Positions 12,640-25,217 of a stretch of DNA of 64,000 bases are shown here, in pieces (position 1 is the stretch's first letter; every line of letters begins with the position of its first letter). The DNA comes from Chimonanthus salicifolius (taxonomy: Eukaryota; Streptophyta; Magnoliopsida; Laurales; Calycanthaceae). The stretch covers positions 26,639,175-26,703,174 of the forward strand of contig CM023540.1 in the NCBI GenBank assembly GCA_013350335.1, in the 5' to 3' direction. Position numbers and translations under genes: made by a program. The notes under the pieces are model-generated. The model searched no databases, was not told the DNA's origin, and saw only the letters and a program-made list of their open reading frames with translations.

Positions 12640-12990
12640 TAATTGCAACTTCAATTTGATCGGAGCCTCTGCAACGGAAAACGGGTCTGGACCTCTGCGG
12701 AAGTCAAACAGCTATGGAGAAAATCTGGCTTCAGTGAACTGAGCGGCCACTGTCGGATCAACGTCTCTGGCAGAGATCGAACAACAGAAGAGGAAGAGAG
12801 TAAGAAGGAAGAGCTGTGCGGGCGAGAACTTGAGAACCAAGCGGCGAAAAAAGAAGACCAGTAGTGGTGGCGAGAAGAGTACCAGTGACGAGAGAGGCAG
12901 ACTGACAGAAGCGAGAGGGATGGTCAAGCATTCGGTTGTCTGACGCAAACGGAAAACAGAGCCGGAGACTGCAGAACTGCCTTTCCCTTC
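12640..12990. other. Unexplained GC-rich island
   Basis: About 350 bp are clearly more GC-rich than the surroundings and are open on both strands (12643-12864 plus; 12712-12948 minus). Neither translation resembles a known protein. A similar phrase near each end (CAACGGAAAACGGGTCTGG and CAAACGGAAAACAGAGCCGG) suggests an internal duplication. It could be a captured gene leader or exon; I cannot decide. Confidence 0.4.
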
Positions 12991-13095
12991 AATCCGGACA
13001 AGGGTTTTTTCCTTTAATCTTAGATTAATTTTAAAAATGTAAAACTCAACCCACGTTAGGCTTCCAGAATTTTGGATTAACGGGCCATATCGGTA

Positions 13096-13250
13096 GGGCT
13101 AGCCCTGGCCATAGGTGGCATAGGCCACTGCCTAGGGCCCTTACACAGAAAAGGTCCATACATACTTAAACTCCTTAATATATGAGTCACAGAGGATTTC
13201 TGAAATCTCATTTCGCTTAAAGCCTCTGAGATTTTAGGGTATCTCAAAGC
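13096..13250. mobile_element. hAT-like MITE, CAGGGCCGG family (decayed)
   Basis: The order TAGGGCTAGCCCTGG, CATAGGTGGCATAGGCC, GCCTAGGGCCC, CTTAATATATGAGTCA and GAGATTTTAGGGTATCTCA follows the complement of the clear copy at 62641-62804. The far end is decayed and no TSD is visible. Confidence 0.6.
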
Positions 13251-13254
13251 CGTT

Positions 13255-13488
13255 CATGCAGATCGGGTTGAATAGATAAAAATTCGTATGGAATTCGGGT
13301 CAGGTTGAGTTGAGGATTTTACAAGTTAATCTGACTCGACCCAACCCGGCTCAGAATTTGGGTTAGAATTTGGGTTGTGAAGTTCGAGTCAATAATTCGA
13401 CTCAAGTCAAGTCAAGTTCCATAAATATCAATTCGGGTCGAGCTGGATTTTAAAGAACTCGACCCGTCCGACCCGAGTTACAGCTCTA
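13255..13488. mobile_element. hAT-like MITE, TAGGGCTGCAA family (truncated)
   Basis: GGGTCGAGCTGGATTTTAAA and the end CCCGAGTTACAGCTCTA match the right part of the family typified by 18530-18883. The left terminus is missing. Confidence 0.6.
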
Positions 13489-14419
13489 ATTATGAAAAAA
13501 AAAGATTGTGTAAAAGGAGCCGAAATTGTCCAAATAGATAATAAAAATTGATTTTCAAATGATACAATTCAATTATATTTCACTTACTATATTTTGAATG
13601 TAAATTTGAAAGGTAACCGTGCAAAGTCTAATTTCGTGTGAGGTATATTCAATGTTTTTATGTGGTTTGAGCCATTTTCCCCCTCTCATCAGTCACCAGA
13701 ATGAAAACTGCTGAGGGGGCCATTCTACACAAATTTGGTAAGTTCGCCGGTCACAAAATAGTTTCAATTCATGATTGGATCTAGAAAAGTAAGTCAAGAC
13801 TTATCTAAAAAAAAATTAAGGCTGGCCATATAGACACCATATTTTTCTATTAGAAGACACATCTTTTCATTTTTAGATGTGAAATTACCAGTTTGCCCTT
13901 CCGTATTTTAATAGTTCGACTGAACCTCTCGTGTATTATCGTCCGATCAAACGATTCCATGTAAAATGGAATCGTTCGATTGAAGATTGTGGAGAGAACG
14001 TTCGATCGGTAGATTCTAGGAATTGTCCAAACAAATGTTGTGGGAAGGGATTTTCAATAGAGGTCGTTTCTCGACCGATTATTATAAAAAAGGTATCAAA
14101 ATTCATCTACTCTAAATTTTATGAACTCTGGGATTGATTTGAAGTGAAAAGGGTATAGTTTTGGACTTCAAAATCGTACCCAAAGAATTAAGAAAAAATG
14201 GCATTCCTTCCTAATTCTTTGGGTACACTTTTTTAAGCCCAAAACTATACATTTTTCACTTAAAATCAGTCCCAAAGTTCATAAAATTTAGAGTAGATGA
14301 ATTTTGATACATTATTTGTAGAAATAGGTTGAGAAACTGCCGCGTTTGAAAACCCGAGCAAAACGCGCAAAGGTTACAATTGGCAGGGAGATCATTTCTC
14401 GACCATTTTTTACAAATAA

Positions 14420-17400
14420 TGTAACGCCCCGACCCGAAAGTGGGCTCAGAACGCCACTGATTTTTTTTTTTTTAAACCTAATCTCCAAGGCTACTAACTG
14501 GGCCGGATAAAAGGTTAGGCCCAAAAGAGAAGCCACACATGATTTCAACATGTGGGCTCAAACACATACCATAAGCATACCCATAAACAAACATAATCAC
14601 ATATTCCATAAACAAAATATTATTCAATCAAAACAGAGCAGCTACGGTCACATAGTGATTTAATACATAATCCAACACAAAAGAGTACCACATAAGGTAC
14701 TGTACACAAATCATGGTTCCAAAAGAACCAAAATCAACAAATTCCTTTAAAAGGGAGAAACCAAGACCACGCTAAAGCTTATCCTTCCTAAGCTCGATAC
14801 GGAGGTTCATCCTCCTCGGATAATCTCTTGAAAGGTGAGTGAAGGTGAGCTAACTAGCCCAGTGAAAGAAATATAACAATGTAGTCTAATGAAATCAGAT
14901 TAGTCAAATAATTAACATTTTTAGTATAACAATTCAAAGCTTTGCCAAAAATCTCATCATCATTGTATAACTACTGTCATCCACCATAACACCTACATAC
15001 TATGTCGAGACATTGTATTAAGTCCCGACACGGTCAAAATACATTATTGCAATTACATCTCCGGCCCTCACATGGCCGGTACCGACACTCTCCAAGTTAG
15101 CAACTGTCGACACCCCCGATCCAGTAGAAGTAAACCATCTCACACACATGGCTGATATTGATTCAATAGTTAAGGGTACGTAGAAGCAGTATCAAACATC
15201 ATCATAGCTCACAAGCATAACACATATGATTAACATCATAAAATTTTTACCAACACTTTTCACAATAGTGCATCATCTCTAGGCATATGAGTGGATTCAT
15301 CAACATTAATTCTTGAAACCACTCATTGCTTAAGATCCAATCTTTTAACCTAATTTACCCCTACTGCAATGTTAAGTCTTCTCACCGTAAATGTGTGGTA
15401 TCGAAGTCTCTGTAAACATGCAAACAGATATAAATAATTAGTCAGAATACATAGCATATAAAGCAATACATACTTGTACTATTTTAAATCTATCCTGTTT
15501 TTCCAAAAATCTCTAAGGGAAATGGAATTGAGTCTCCTATTTGGTTTCTAACCATTTTAATTTACAATAATCAGCAATGCATATAATAAATAGGTGCTTA
15601 AGCCACTTCTCATATTGTCTTCTAAACATGACCAGATTGACGTATTAAGTTAGGCTTAGATGTATAAGGTGCTCAGGCCACTACTCTTACAGCGAGTTTC
15701 CTAGAGGTCACTCAGTGCCCGAACCCTTCTTTTCTACTTAGCGGCGAAATAAATCGCACAACTACAGATAGCTACCGGGCTGAGTCAGCCACAGATAGAA
15801 AGTATCGGTCTGGAAGTGAATATAATAAGTAATACACTATAATATTTAAGAGAGAAGGGGTTAGTACAATTTTATTAATCAAAGAGGGGTATAAACATCA
15901 TATTAAAACCTAGGGTCTATCACATGCATCATAAATCAAACCAAGATTTATCATTCAAAGAATGGGTTCCTCGAAACATGCCTCAGAACCAGGTACTGTG
16001 GTTTCGGACCTTCCGAACCACTGCCTAAATTGGTTTGCAGAACCTCGGAACATGGTTCTGATCTTTGGATTGTCCGAGGCAAAGTCTCGGAACGTCCGAA
16101 GGTGCTTCCGAACTGAAAACAGAAAAAAGAGATTTTTCGGTGGGTCTCTGTGTGTCTCGGAACATGCTGAGAGAAACTCAGATAGTCTGATCTGTTCTAT
16201 ATGTCCAAAGGAGACTTGGAACATCCCAGAGCAGAGGCAGGAAAAACAGTTGGCCTTTGGACACTTCGAAGTCCCGAACTCAAGTTCAAAACGTCCAAAG
16301 GTGTCAGCTTCGGAAAGTTCGAAGCACAACTCTCGGACCTTCCGAGAGTCGTCTTTTTCCTCTGTCTGCAGCAACAGATGTTAACGGCGCCGGGAGGCTG
16401 AAATATGAATCCAGAAACAGTGGGTTTTCTGGGTTCGTTTTCCACATCTAACTGGTCAGATGGACTCCTCAGTGAGTCTTCTTGATAAAGGGAATAATTT
16501 AGAACTTTAACACTTAGTTAAAACATCAGATTTTAACAAGGAACTCATTGAAACTCAAGAAATCCAAGTTTTTCCTTAAATTTTAAATTTATTTTTCTTA
16601 CTCAAAACTCAATCAATTTCACTTCTAATTGATTATAAACCGATTAGAATTTGAAAAGGAACACAGAGGTTACCTTCACTTTAGCTCTGGAGTTAAAAAT
16701 TCGAGTTTTGAAAAAATCTCCCACGTCCAAGCTACGGTGTTTTTTTTTTTTCGAAAAACAGAGAGGGAGGTTGAGCAGTTTCTTACTAAAAGATTTCTAA
16801 CTGAGGGAGGGGTGAATCCAGCTGGGTGAAGGTAGAAATTTATAACCTTCAGGCTAGATGAAAGACATCTCACCTGGATGCCATGTGCGTCTGCATAAGC
16901 CATCTTCCAGCCATGTAGAAAAATAGAAATAGTAAAACAATAATTTTTATTTGCAAATAAGTCCTTTATGCAGGTTTTGCAAATAAGTCCAGTTTTGGTC
17001 TTAATTAAATTTTTACTAAAAATATGGTTTAATTGACTTGATTAATTTAATCCAACTTGATAAAATGTTGGGTTTAATAAACTCTATTTATCATAAAATT
17101 TTGGAGATTTAAAATTCACCAAAAACCATAGATTTAAAATAAAATCCACATTTTGACACTATTTATTTAATTTAACTTGTGTTAAATAAAAGGGTTTAAA
17201 ACCTTTGTTTTCAAAATTTGGAGAAATAAACTAAAAAATCATTTTAAAATCTAACATCACATGATTTTCTAATTTTTTTTATTTTTGAAATTATCTAAAA
17301 ATAATTATTTCTTCCCTTTCAGGTTCTTTTCGGGCGGTTTTAAATAACATTTTCTAAAAATAAAATAATTTTATAAATTTAAATTAAAATCCTTGATTAA

Positions 17401-17637
17401 GGAAATCATATCATCCATCAATAATCAAACAATTACATACATAGAGGAAAATAATATTTAAGAATGGTAAATTACCATTTTGCCCTTCCAACTAGTCAAG
17501 CTAGATCGTCGAGATTTCAAGCTTTGATTGGGCCGCACTTGGGCTTTTCGCAAAGTTTTAACCGTAATATTCGGGATTAACCGGTCTAAGTATGATTTAT
17601 CATACTGATCAAGCTTAATTTGGGTCAGGGTATTACA
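14420..17637. mobile_element. Solo LTR, probably Ty3/Gypsy
   Basis: The 3218-bp unit runs TGTAACGCCCCGACCC...GGGTCAGGGTATTACA, with TG...CA ends inside imperfect 16-bp inverted repeats. It is flanked by 5-bp AATAA (14415-14419) and AACAA (17638-17642), one mismatch. There is no primer site, internal domain or second LTR, so it is read as a solo LTR left by recombination. Long LTRs with this TGTAACGCCCCG start are common in Ty3/Gypsy chromoviruses; the lineage is inferred. It interrupts the arm of the foldback element, so it is the younger insertion. Confidence 0.75.
15960..16380. repeat. Array of TTCGGAACnTTCCGAA-like motifs in the LTR
   Basis: Within the solo LTR, words such as TCGGACCTTCCGA, TCGGAACGTCCGAAG and CTCGGACCTTCCGAGAG recur irregularly. 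The motif contains no stop codon on either strand, so long ORFs appear on both strands and in several frames (15962-16384 plus, 15955-16374 minus). They are not credible genes. Confidence 0.7.
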
Positions 17638-18529
17638 AACAATGTATTAAAATTCATTTACTTTGAATTTTATGAACTCTTGGATTGATTTTAAGTGAAA
17701 ATTGTATAGTTTTGGACTTAAAAAATCGTATCCAAAGAATTAAGAAAAAATAGACTTCCCTTTTAATTCTTTGAGTACGATTTTTTAAGCCCAAAGAATT
17801 AACAATGAATGTCATTTTTTCTTAATTTTTTGGGTACGATTTTGAAGTCCAAAACTATACCCTTTTCACTTCAAATCAATTTCAGAGTTCATAAAATTTA
17901 GAGTAGATGAATTTTGATATCTTATTTGTAAAAATTGGTCGAGAAACGACCTCTATTGAAAATCCCTCTCCACAACATTTGTTCGGACAATTCCTAGAAT
18001 CTACCGATCGAACGTTCTCTCCACAATCTTCAATCAGACGATAATACACGGGAGGTTTAATCGAACTATCAAAACATGGAAGGGCAAATTAGTAATTTCA
18101 CACATAAAAATGAAAAGAGGTGTCTCCTGACAGAAAAATATGGTGTCTATATGGCGAGCCAAAATTAAGCTATGAAAACAATGGAGTAAGATGTTTGGAC
18201 TTGAGATAGTAATATATATTTACTTAAACTTTTTAACTAAGAGAATAGGTAATTAAAATTAGGTTAAATTAAATCAAATCTTAATTTTTAGATAAAAATC
18301 TCAGTTCAGCATATATCTTTTTAGGTGGATTCAGTGTGGATTCATAATTTTGAAAACAATCAAATTTCAAGTTTTAATCTTGTACTGATATTTTTAGATC
18401 TTTACTATATAAAGGCCCATATATAATACTGTTGAAAACAATATATCACCAAAATAGAAAAACCCTGAGTTGCTTGGGTACTTGAAATGCTACTGGAACT
18501 GAGCAAAATTTTAAGACCTTAATCAGTAC

Positions 18530-18883
18530 TAGGGCTGCAATTCAGGTTAGGTTGGGTCAGATTTCTTACCCGAGTTAATATTTTTGGAATCCAACCCAAC
18601 CTGAATTCTCAATCCGAAATTCTCGACCCGACCCGACCCCACTCCTAATTCTAACACAAATCAACCTGAATTCTGACTCGACCCACATTTTGAATCCATT
18701 TTAACTGGGTTGGGTCAGGTTAACTTGTAAAATCCTCAACCCAAATCGACCCAAATTCCATACCGATTTTAGTCTTCTCAACCCAACCTGACCTACTGTC
18801 CTGATATTCTCAACCCGACCCGCATGATTTTTCAGGTCAAGTCATACGAGTCAGGTCAAAACCTGACCCAAGTTGCAGCCCTA
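18530..18883. mobile_element. hAT-like MITE, TAGGGCTGCAA family, 8-bp TSD
   Basis: A 354-bp element with perfect 11-bp inverted ends TAGGGCTGCAA/TTGCAGCCCTA and a perfect 8-bp TSD ATCAGTAC (18522-18529, 18884-18891). Element ends and TSD size are hAT-like. The interior alternates GGTTGGGTC and GACCCAACC phrases. No coding capacity. This is the reference copy for 10598, 13255, 24931 and 30361. Confidence 0.85.
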
Positions 18884-18891
18884 ATCAGTAC

Positions 18892-21800
18892 ATAATTTTC
18901 CACCATTACTTAAAGGGAAAAGTAATGCTCCTGCTGTTCATCTAATATTAAGGATACTGTTTACCTTATTTATTAAATAATTGTGATTTGTTTTCGTGTT
19001 TATAGGTAAAAAATATACAAATAGACAAAGTAGATATAATGAATTTTGGGAGCTGATTTTGAAAGATTTGATATATCCTTATTGCTTTAGTATTATAAAA
19101 TAGAAAAAGTTTGTATAAAAATGACTACAAATAATAAAGGAGTTTTAAGATCGGATATGATGAGTTAGAAGGATTTAGTCTATTTTTATCATGTTATTAA
19201 TTTAAAAAAAAATTGAGAAAAATATTAAAAATAAAAATTTCAAAGATTGAATTTGACGGGTTTTATTGATTTGAGTTGCTATTTTTAATGTTAATATTTA
19301 ATATAGGACGTTTTATAAAATGAAAAATTAAAATGGAGTGAGAAACTCACTACCAATTTTAACAAATATCAGTCACACAAAACGGTTGCTTGCAGTTTAC
19401 AACATGTGTACGTGGACTAGAATGTTTGCTCACATTTTTAAGTGGCGGGCCCACCTTGATGTCTCATCACTTCAGTGATTTGTACATTGGTATTTTTGCT
19501 AATTTAAAAGAAAAAGAAAGTCTTGTTATTAGAAAATTCTAACTACTTTAAGAGATGGAATGAAATAAGGAAGTGGGCGGTGAATTGAAAAATTAAAAAA
19601 GAATTGTAAATTATTTTGGTAAATAAAATAAATTAAAAGGAAAATACCAAAAAGAATGGTGTGAAATGTGGATGGTATAATACTTTTTTATTTCCTGATA
19701 ATAAAATAAAAGTCCAAGTTGTTCATGATTGCAAACTTAGATGGTGGGCAAGGGAAACTATGCAGGTGGACCATAAACAATTTGATTCTTTTCTGTAGAA
19801 TGGAATATGCATGGATTGTGGGGGACACATTGATTTGTTTTAAGGGTGTAACTTTTGCCCGCACCCAAACCCAAAGGCAACCGGCTATCGATAATAAAGT
19901 TGGATTAACATCTCTACCATTTAATTTAAAAATCTATATTATAAATAATATTTCACTAATAAGTAATGAAGATATATGGCCTATTTGACATTAGAGGTAA
20001 AACTAATTTTACAGGTACGTGTAAACCTCTCAATCCACATATGAGATGAACTATTGAAGTTGAGACTCTCCTTTATGAGATGAATATTTTGACCGTTGGA
20101 CAAATCTTCAAATCATTTAATTTTTTTGTCTATATTTCATGAATCACATGGGATGAAAAATGTGAGTGAAGAACTATGGCCCACTTGGAAAATGATCGCA
20201 AGTTAGGTTTTGATTTGTTGTGAATATGAACCCACCTGTAAAATGATGATAGCAAGTTAGGATTTGATATGTTGTGTCGTGTGTGGAGAGTTTAGAATAG
20301 ACGAGAGTCAATAATTTATATTTATTTATATTTTTTAAATTAAATAAATTAATGTGTCTAAATAAAACTTATTTCTTATAATTAAGATATCAATACTTTC
20401 TATTTTATTTTTATAAAATTAGTATATTTAATAAAATAATAAAGATTATTCAAATCAAAATTTCATTATTAGGAGTTAAGGACTATGATTCACCCAATTT
20501 CAAACACAATTCCAAACAAAGATGACTTGTCTACGGTTCTCACGTCCAATGACACAAAGACAGGGTTGCTTATTCTTCGTAGGAAGAGCATCTTTATCAT
20601 GTGGTAAGGTCCACGTGGTTAGGTGACATAGATTACGACATCAGCGAAAGGAAGTTTCTCAATTCGATTATTTAAGTGTGTAAATGAAGTATAAAAAATT
20701 AATGATTATGAAGTAATTAAATTTTTAGAATTTAAAATATATGGGACTCAAATTTTACATAATTAATATTTTTATCATTCTTTATATATTTTATTAGAAA
20801 ATATATAACTCACTTTAATATTTAAGGAGCAATCTTCTATATGGGCCTGTGGGACACTTGAAAAGTACCCGTCGAGATTTCATTTTTGTAAAAAATTATA
20901 TGAATAGAAGTGTTATACAATTAGAAAAAATGTTCTATCTAATTCTTTCACAAAAATAAGACAAAAATTAATAACTTATAATTATCATATTTTAAAGTTT
21001 AAATTACAATATTAAAACAAATGGGTTAGAGTGAAAACTTATTTATCTATTATAAGTTATATATTTTTTTTTACAGATCTCATTTAGACATTTATAATCT
21101 ATTTGAAATATTAATGAATCTCGTCCATTATAAAAATTTAATTAGAATTGAAAATTTCTTATTTCCAAAATTTGTAATTGAGAGCAGGGGTTAAATTATC
21201 GGCTGGGTGCTATGTATTGTCGATAATGCAGGTATATTCTCCTATATCTTCCTTTTCTTTCTGATTTTTCATTTTGAAACATATATAAAAAAAGGAAAAA
21301 ATCTTGAAACTCACACAAACACCCTTCAATGAAATTAACAAAACTTAAAAAAAAATATTGAAAATAATTCAAAATAGTGAAAGAAACATATCATGCTCAC
21401 TGCTAGAAAACTATGGCATAATAATATTCTTGAATACATTCTGACTATAAAATGAAAAATATCTAGCATGGCCTTTTTATAATTTCAAAAAAATTACAAA
21501 AAATAAAAAAAAAATTAAAAAAAACTTAGTGTGTTAGTTTGAATATATTTTAATTAAAAAAATAATTTCTTGTAGCAATTAAATCTTTGAAAGTAAAAAT
21601 ATTCATATAAATAAAGTATATCATAAAAGATTCAAAAAAATTTTAAATCGAAAACCAATATTAATAAACACTTGACATAAAACCACACAAACACCCAACA
21701 AACTATACTAATCATTTTAAAATATGTTAATTCAATTTTATAAATATTCATTTATATTTCTAATTTTCAATGAAGACCCTTACAAAAATGGGCGAATATA

Positions 21801-22588
21801 GCTTGAAATGAGAGAGATGCTTGCATTATATTTCAAGATTTAGGATATCTGTACTTGCACACCTGTATAATGTAGGGCGCTACACTTGGCTGCCTTTTAT
21901 GTAATTTTATATTATTCTAGATTATGAAATATGAAGCTCATCCATTCATTTCCACCGACCGATAAAACTGAATTTTCAAGCTCTTAAAAAAATGGCTTTT
22001 GGTGTCCGACCGACATAAAATTTTACGGTCACGATGGGGCAGACCATGAACTTTCAATCTCATCCATCAAATTGTTCCCAGATGGGCCAGTGGGTTCCAC
22101 AGTGCATTTGTGCACCAGTGTGCAGTAACTGCAGTTGATTCGGATTCTATATTCCAAATTCTTGATTTAGGCTGGTAAGTTAGCACCAATGAGTTGTGGT
22201 CCAAAACTACAAAATTCTTTTTCAAATTTGGATATTTAGACTTATTTACTTAGAAAAAAAATCAATTGAAATTTTTGAGAAAAATATCAATTTAAAAGTT
22301 CAAATTTAAATTTTTTCTTCAAATTTTTGAATTAAATTTCTCAACTTGATAAAATTGTAAATTTTCAAATTCTAATAAAATATGTAATTTATTGGGCTAA
22401 GTATTAAAAAAAAAAATTAGGTTAATTTTTTTTATTTTGGGCTTGGCAGCATGATGGGATAAAACAGACAATCGTGCCTTTATCGGGCCGTAGATCCGTT
22501 TACATGTCAAGAAGAACCGATTGAGATAAATTCAATTCAAAATTTTAATTTTTTTTTAAAGCAGATTCGTGTAGCCAATGAAATGGCA
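18892..22588. other. AT-rich intergenic DNA, no gene seen
   Basis: Long AT-rich stretch without recognised coding, RNA or element ends. The ORF at 19719-19988 has no known domain and is probably chance. Confidence 0.55.
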
Positions 22589-22596
22589 ACCATATC

Positions 22597-24476
22597 CAGG
22601 GGTCAAAATATCGGCCGATACTGTGCGTATCGGCCGATATAATTCGGTTTTTCAACCACCGAATTATATCGGCCGATACGTATAGTATCGGCCGTACAAA
22701 AAAAAATTCGGCCGATATGTCCGAATTTTTGACCGAATTATCGGTCATCATATCGGCCGAATTTTAAAAATTCGGTTTTTTGTTTTTTTTTTTTTAAAAA
22801 AAAACTTTTTTTTTCATAATAAATATCGGCCGAGATGACCGATATATCGGTCCAAATCTCGGCCGAATCTGGGCCGAATCGGCCGTTTTTTCCCCCTGAA
22901 AACAGTAAATCTCGGGCCTGGGCCCAACTCAAGTTCGGCGATATTTTTCCGATATATCGGACGATATATCATGTCCGATATATCGGGCGAGATCTCGGAC
23001 GAGATCTCACCTGTCAACCAATTTCTCCCCATCACATCTCTGTGTACAGCGGACTGCAGGATTCGGCTGGTCCGGCATGCCTAAATATTTTATTATTTTT
23101 TTTAAATCCAAAAAATCGAACCGGTCCAATTTTTTCTTATAAATACCATTCACCTACATCTAAAATTTCACACCTTATTTTCAAATAGAAAATCAGATTT
23201 TACTATTTATCTTTCAAAAAAATTGCACTCTTCATTACTTGATTTAAGTAAGTTCTAAACGACCCGGATTTGTTTGAAACCGAACGATCCAGACCGTTCA
23301 AAGGTTTCTTCATTTACAGATCTACTGATCTTGTAAGTTTTGTAATTTATTTCGATTTATCTGTATTTTATTTTAATTTTTTTAGCCAAAAATAACATTA
23401 AAGAAGTTAAAAAATGCTTGAAGTTAAATAAGATATGTAGTAATAAAAGCTTTATATAGGTATTATAATTTTTTTTCCATCTTAATGTATCAGTAGTTAG
23501 TTTTTGTGTACTTTGTTAGTTACTATTTTTTTTCATTTATTTATTCATTTTTGTTAACTATTTCAACATAAAATAGCATAAATGAAAAAAAAAGTTAGAA
23601 AATGATAATACCTATAAAATAATAGATGAACATTTTTCATTTGCTCTTAGTTACTGTTACTAACATGTTAAAATTTACAGCAACATTTTTTACATTCACT
23701 TACTCCTTATTTTAATTATTTCATTATTATCTATGGACTATGATATATAAATGTTAGTAAATGGTAAAACCTATAAAATAATACATGAAATTTTTTTATT
23801 TGTTGTTATTTAATGTATACTAACTTCTTTTACAGGGATGAAATTTTTTCCTTTTATTTTATTTCTTTTTGTAATTATTTCATTATTATCTATGGACTAT
23901 GACATATAAATGTTAGAAAATGGTAAAACCTATAAAATAATACATGAAATTTTTTTATTTGCTGTTATATAATGTATACTAACTTCTTTTACAAGGATGC
24001 AATTTTTTCCTTTTATTTTATTTCTTTTTGTAATTATTTCATTATTATCTATGGACTATGATATATAAATGTTAGAAAATGGTAAAACCTATAAAATAAT
24101 ACATGAACTTTTTTTATTTGCTGTTATTTAATGTATAATAACTTCTTTTAAAGGGATGCAATTTTTTCCTTTTATTTTATTTCTTTTTGTAATTTTCACC
24201 ATTTTATTACTATTTATATAATTTCCCACTATCGTAACTTCAAAAATATATTAGAAGATGTAAATGTCCGATATTTTATGAAAAAATTACATATTCAATA
24301 AGCTCATAATTTTCTGCATTTGCTGTAATTTTTTTGGATTTTTTTTTTTAACAAAAAAAAAAAAAAAAAACGGGGAGGAGAGAGAAAAAGTTCGGCCGAT
24401 ATATCGGCCGAACCGATATATCGGCCGATATGAAAAATCGGCCGGGATAACGGCCCGGCCGATTTTTTTACCCCTG
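22597..24476. mobile_element. hAT element, TCGGCCGATA family, 8-bp TSD
   Basis: The 1880-bp element begins CAGGGGTCAAAATATCGGCC and ends CGGCCGATTTTTTTACCCCTG. A perfect 8-bp TSD ACCATATC (22589-22596, 24477-24484) fits the hAT superfamily. Both subterminal regions are packed with inverted TCGGCCGATA words. The interior holds a 159-bp tandem array and no transposase; the ORF at 22835-23188 is made of the subterminal repeats. It is a non-autonomous copy. Its right end is homologous, in inverted orientation, to the left end of 25940-27307. Confidence 0.9.
23575..24200. repeat. 159-bp tandem repeat inside the hAT element
   Basis: CTATGGACTATGA(T/C)ATATAAA recurs at 23731, 23890 and 24049, exactly 159 bp apart, and each is followed by GGTAAAACCTATAAAATAAT. 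A more diverged copy precedes them from about 23575. Confidence 0.9.
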
Positions 24477-24930
24477 ACCATATCTAATTATTCCTGTACC
24501 GTTTATTATAGGCAAGATACAAGGCAAAGATGAAAGGATAGATAAGAATCCTCTTTATTGATGGACTTGTCCTAATCGATTTATGGGAGGACTGCAAATG
24601 TGGGCGACAAATTCAACACATTCAACATGTGAGGGTCCAAAATATTCGGTGGTTAGGAAAGAACAGCTGTCATCACCAGAGCTCCAACGTGGATCCCCTT
24701 ATACTCATGGAGTTGGAGGATTTTAAAGATCTATCTTATGACGGAAGAATTTTGAAGATTTAAGCTTCTATAGTGTTTATAAAAACTCATTTTGATTTAG
24801 TGACTCTAAACATAATTTGGAATAATCTTAAAAATAATGTTAGATATTGGTGCAATTTTAACCAGTTTAGTCACATCACTAGAGTGAGTTAGAGAAATTT
24901 GATCATATATCTTTTTAACATACTCAACAA

Positions 24931-25217
24931 GGGTTGAAATTCGAATCGGGTTTCAATAAACTCAATTCAACTTATTTAAAAAATTATTGAATCTGACCTC
25001 AGCTACTCAACTTGACCCGATTTAATCCAAATGTTGTTTTGTAACTTGGTGCGCTCGGATTGGATTGAGTTGTGTTGCTTTTAAAATTTTCAATTCGGCT
25101 CGACCTAAATTTCATGTGAATTTATTTTTTTCCAATCTGACTTAACTTGAGATATAGAAAAATATAATCCAAATCTATTGATTTTTCAAATCAAGTTATT
25201 CAGTCAAATTTCATCCC
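24931..25217. mobile_element. Decayed hAT-like MITE, TAGGGCTGCAA-related
   Basis: The ends GGGTTGAAATTCGAATCGGG and AATTTCATCCC are near-complementary over 11 bp, and the body has the mixed CTTGACCCG/GATTGGATTGAG style of the 18530 family. No TSD is visible. Confidence 0.5.

Larger units (their letters stand above)
13820..18160. mobile_element. Foldback element split by a solo LTR
   Basis: Termini GGCTGGCCATATAGACACCA and its mirror TGGTGTCTATATGGCGAGCC are flanked by a perfect 8-bp TSD AAAATTAA (13812-13819, 18161-18168). Each arm carries the subterminal motif TTTGCCCTTCC (or its mirror), GTTCGATCGGTAGATTCTAG, and a module with CCAAAACTATACCCTTTTCA that is shared with 46890-47236. Removing the nested LTR leaves about 1.1 kb, all arm-to-arm complementary. 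No coding capacity. Confidence 0.85.

Noticed and set aside
15955..16384. ~140-residue ORFs on both strands
   Set aside because: Stop-free motif array inside the solo LTR; neither translation resembles a known protein.
14420..17637. DNA transposon with TGTAACGCCCCG inverted ends
   Set aside because: TG...CA termini with 5-bp flanking duplication and LTR-like length fit a solo LTR better, although an 11-bp overlap reading (ACAAATAATGT) is possible.
22835..23188. 117-residue ORF in the hAT element as transposase
   Set aside because: It translates the TCGGCCGATA subterminal repeats and has no BED zinc finger or hAT dimerisation sequence.
23711..24200. CRISPR-like array
   Set aside because: The 159-bp repeats are contiguous without unique spacers, inside a plant hAT element.
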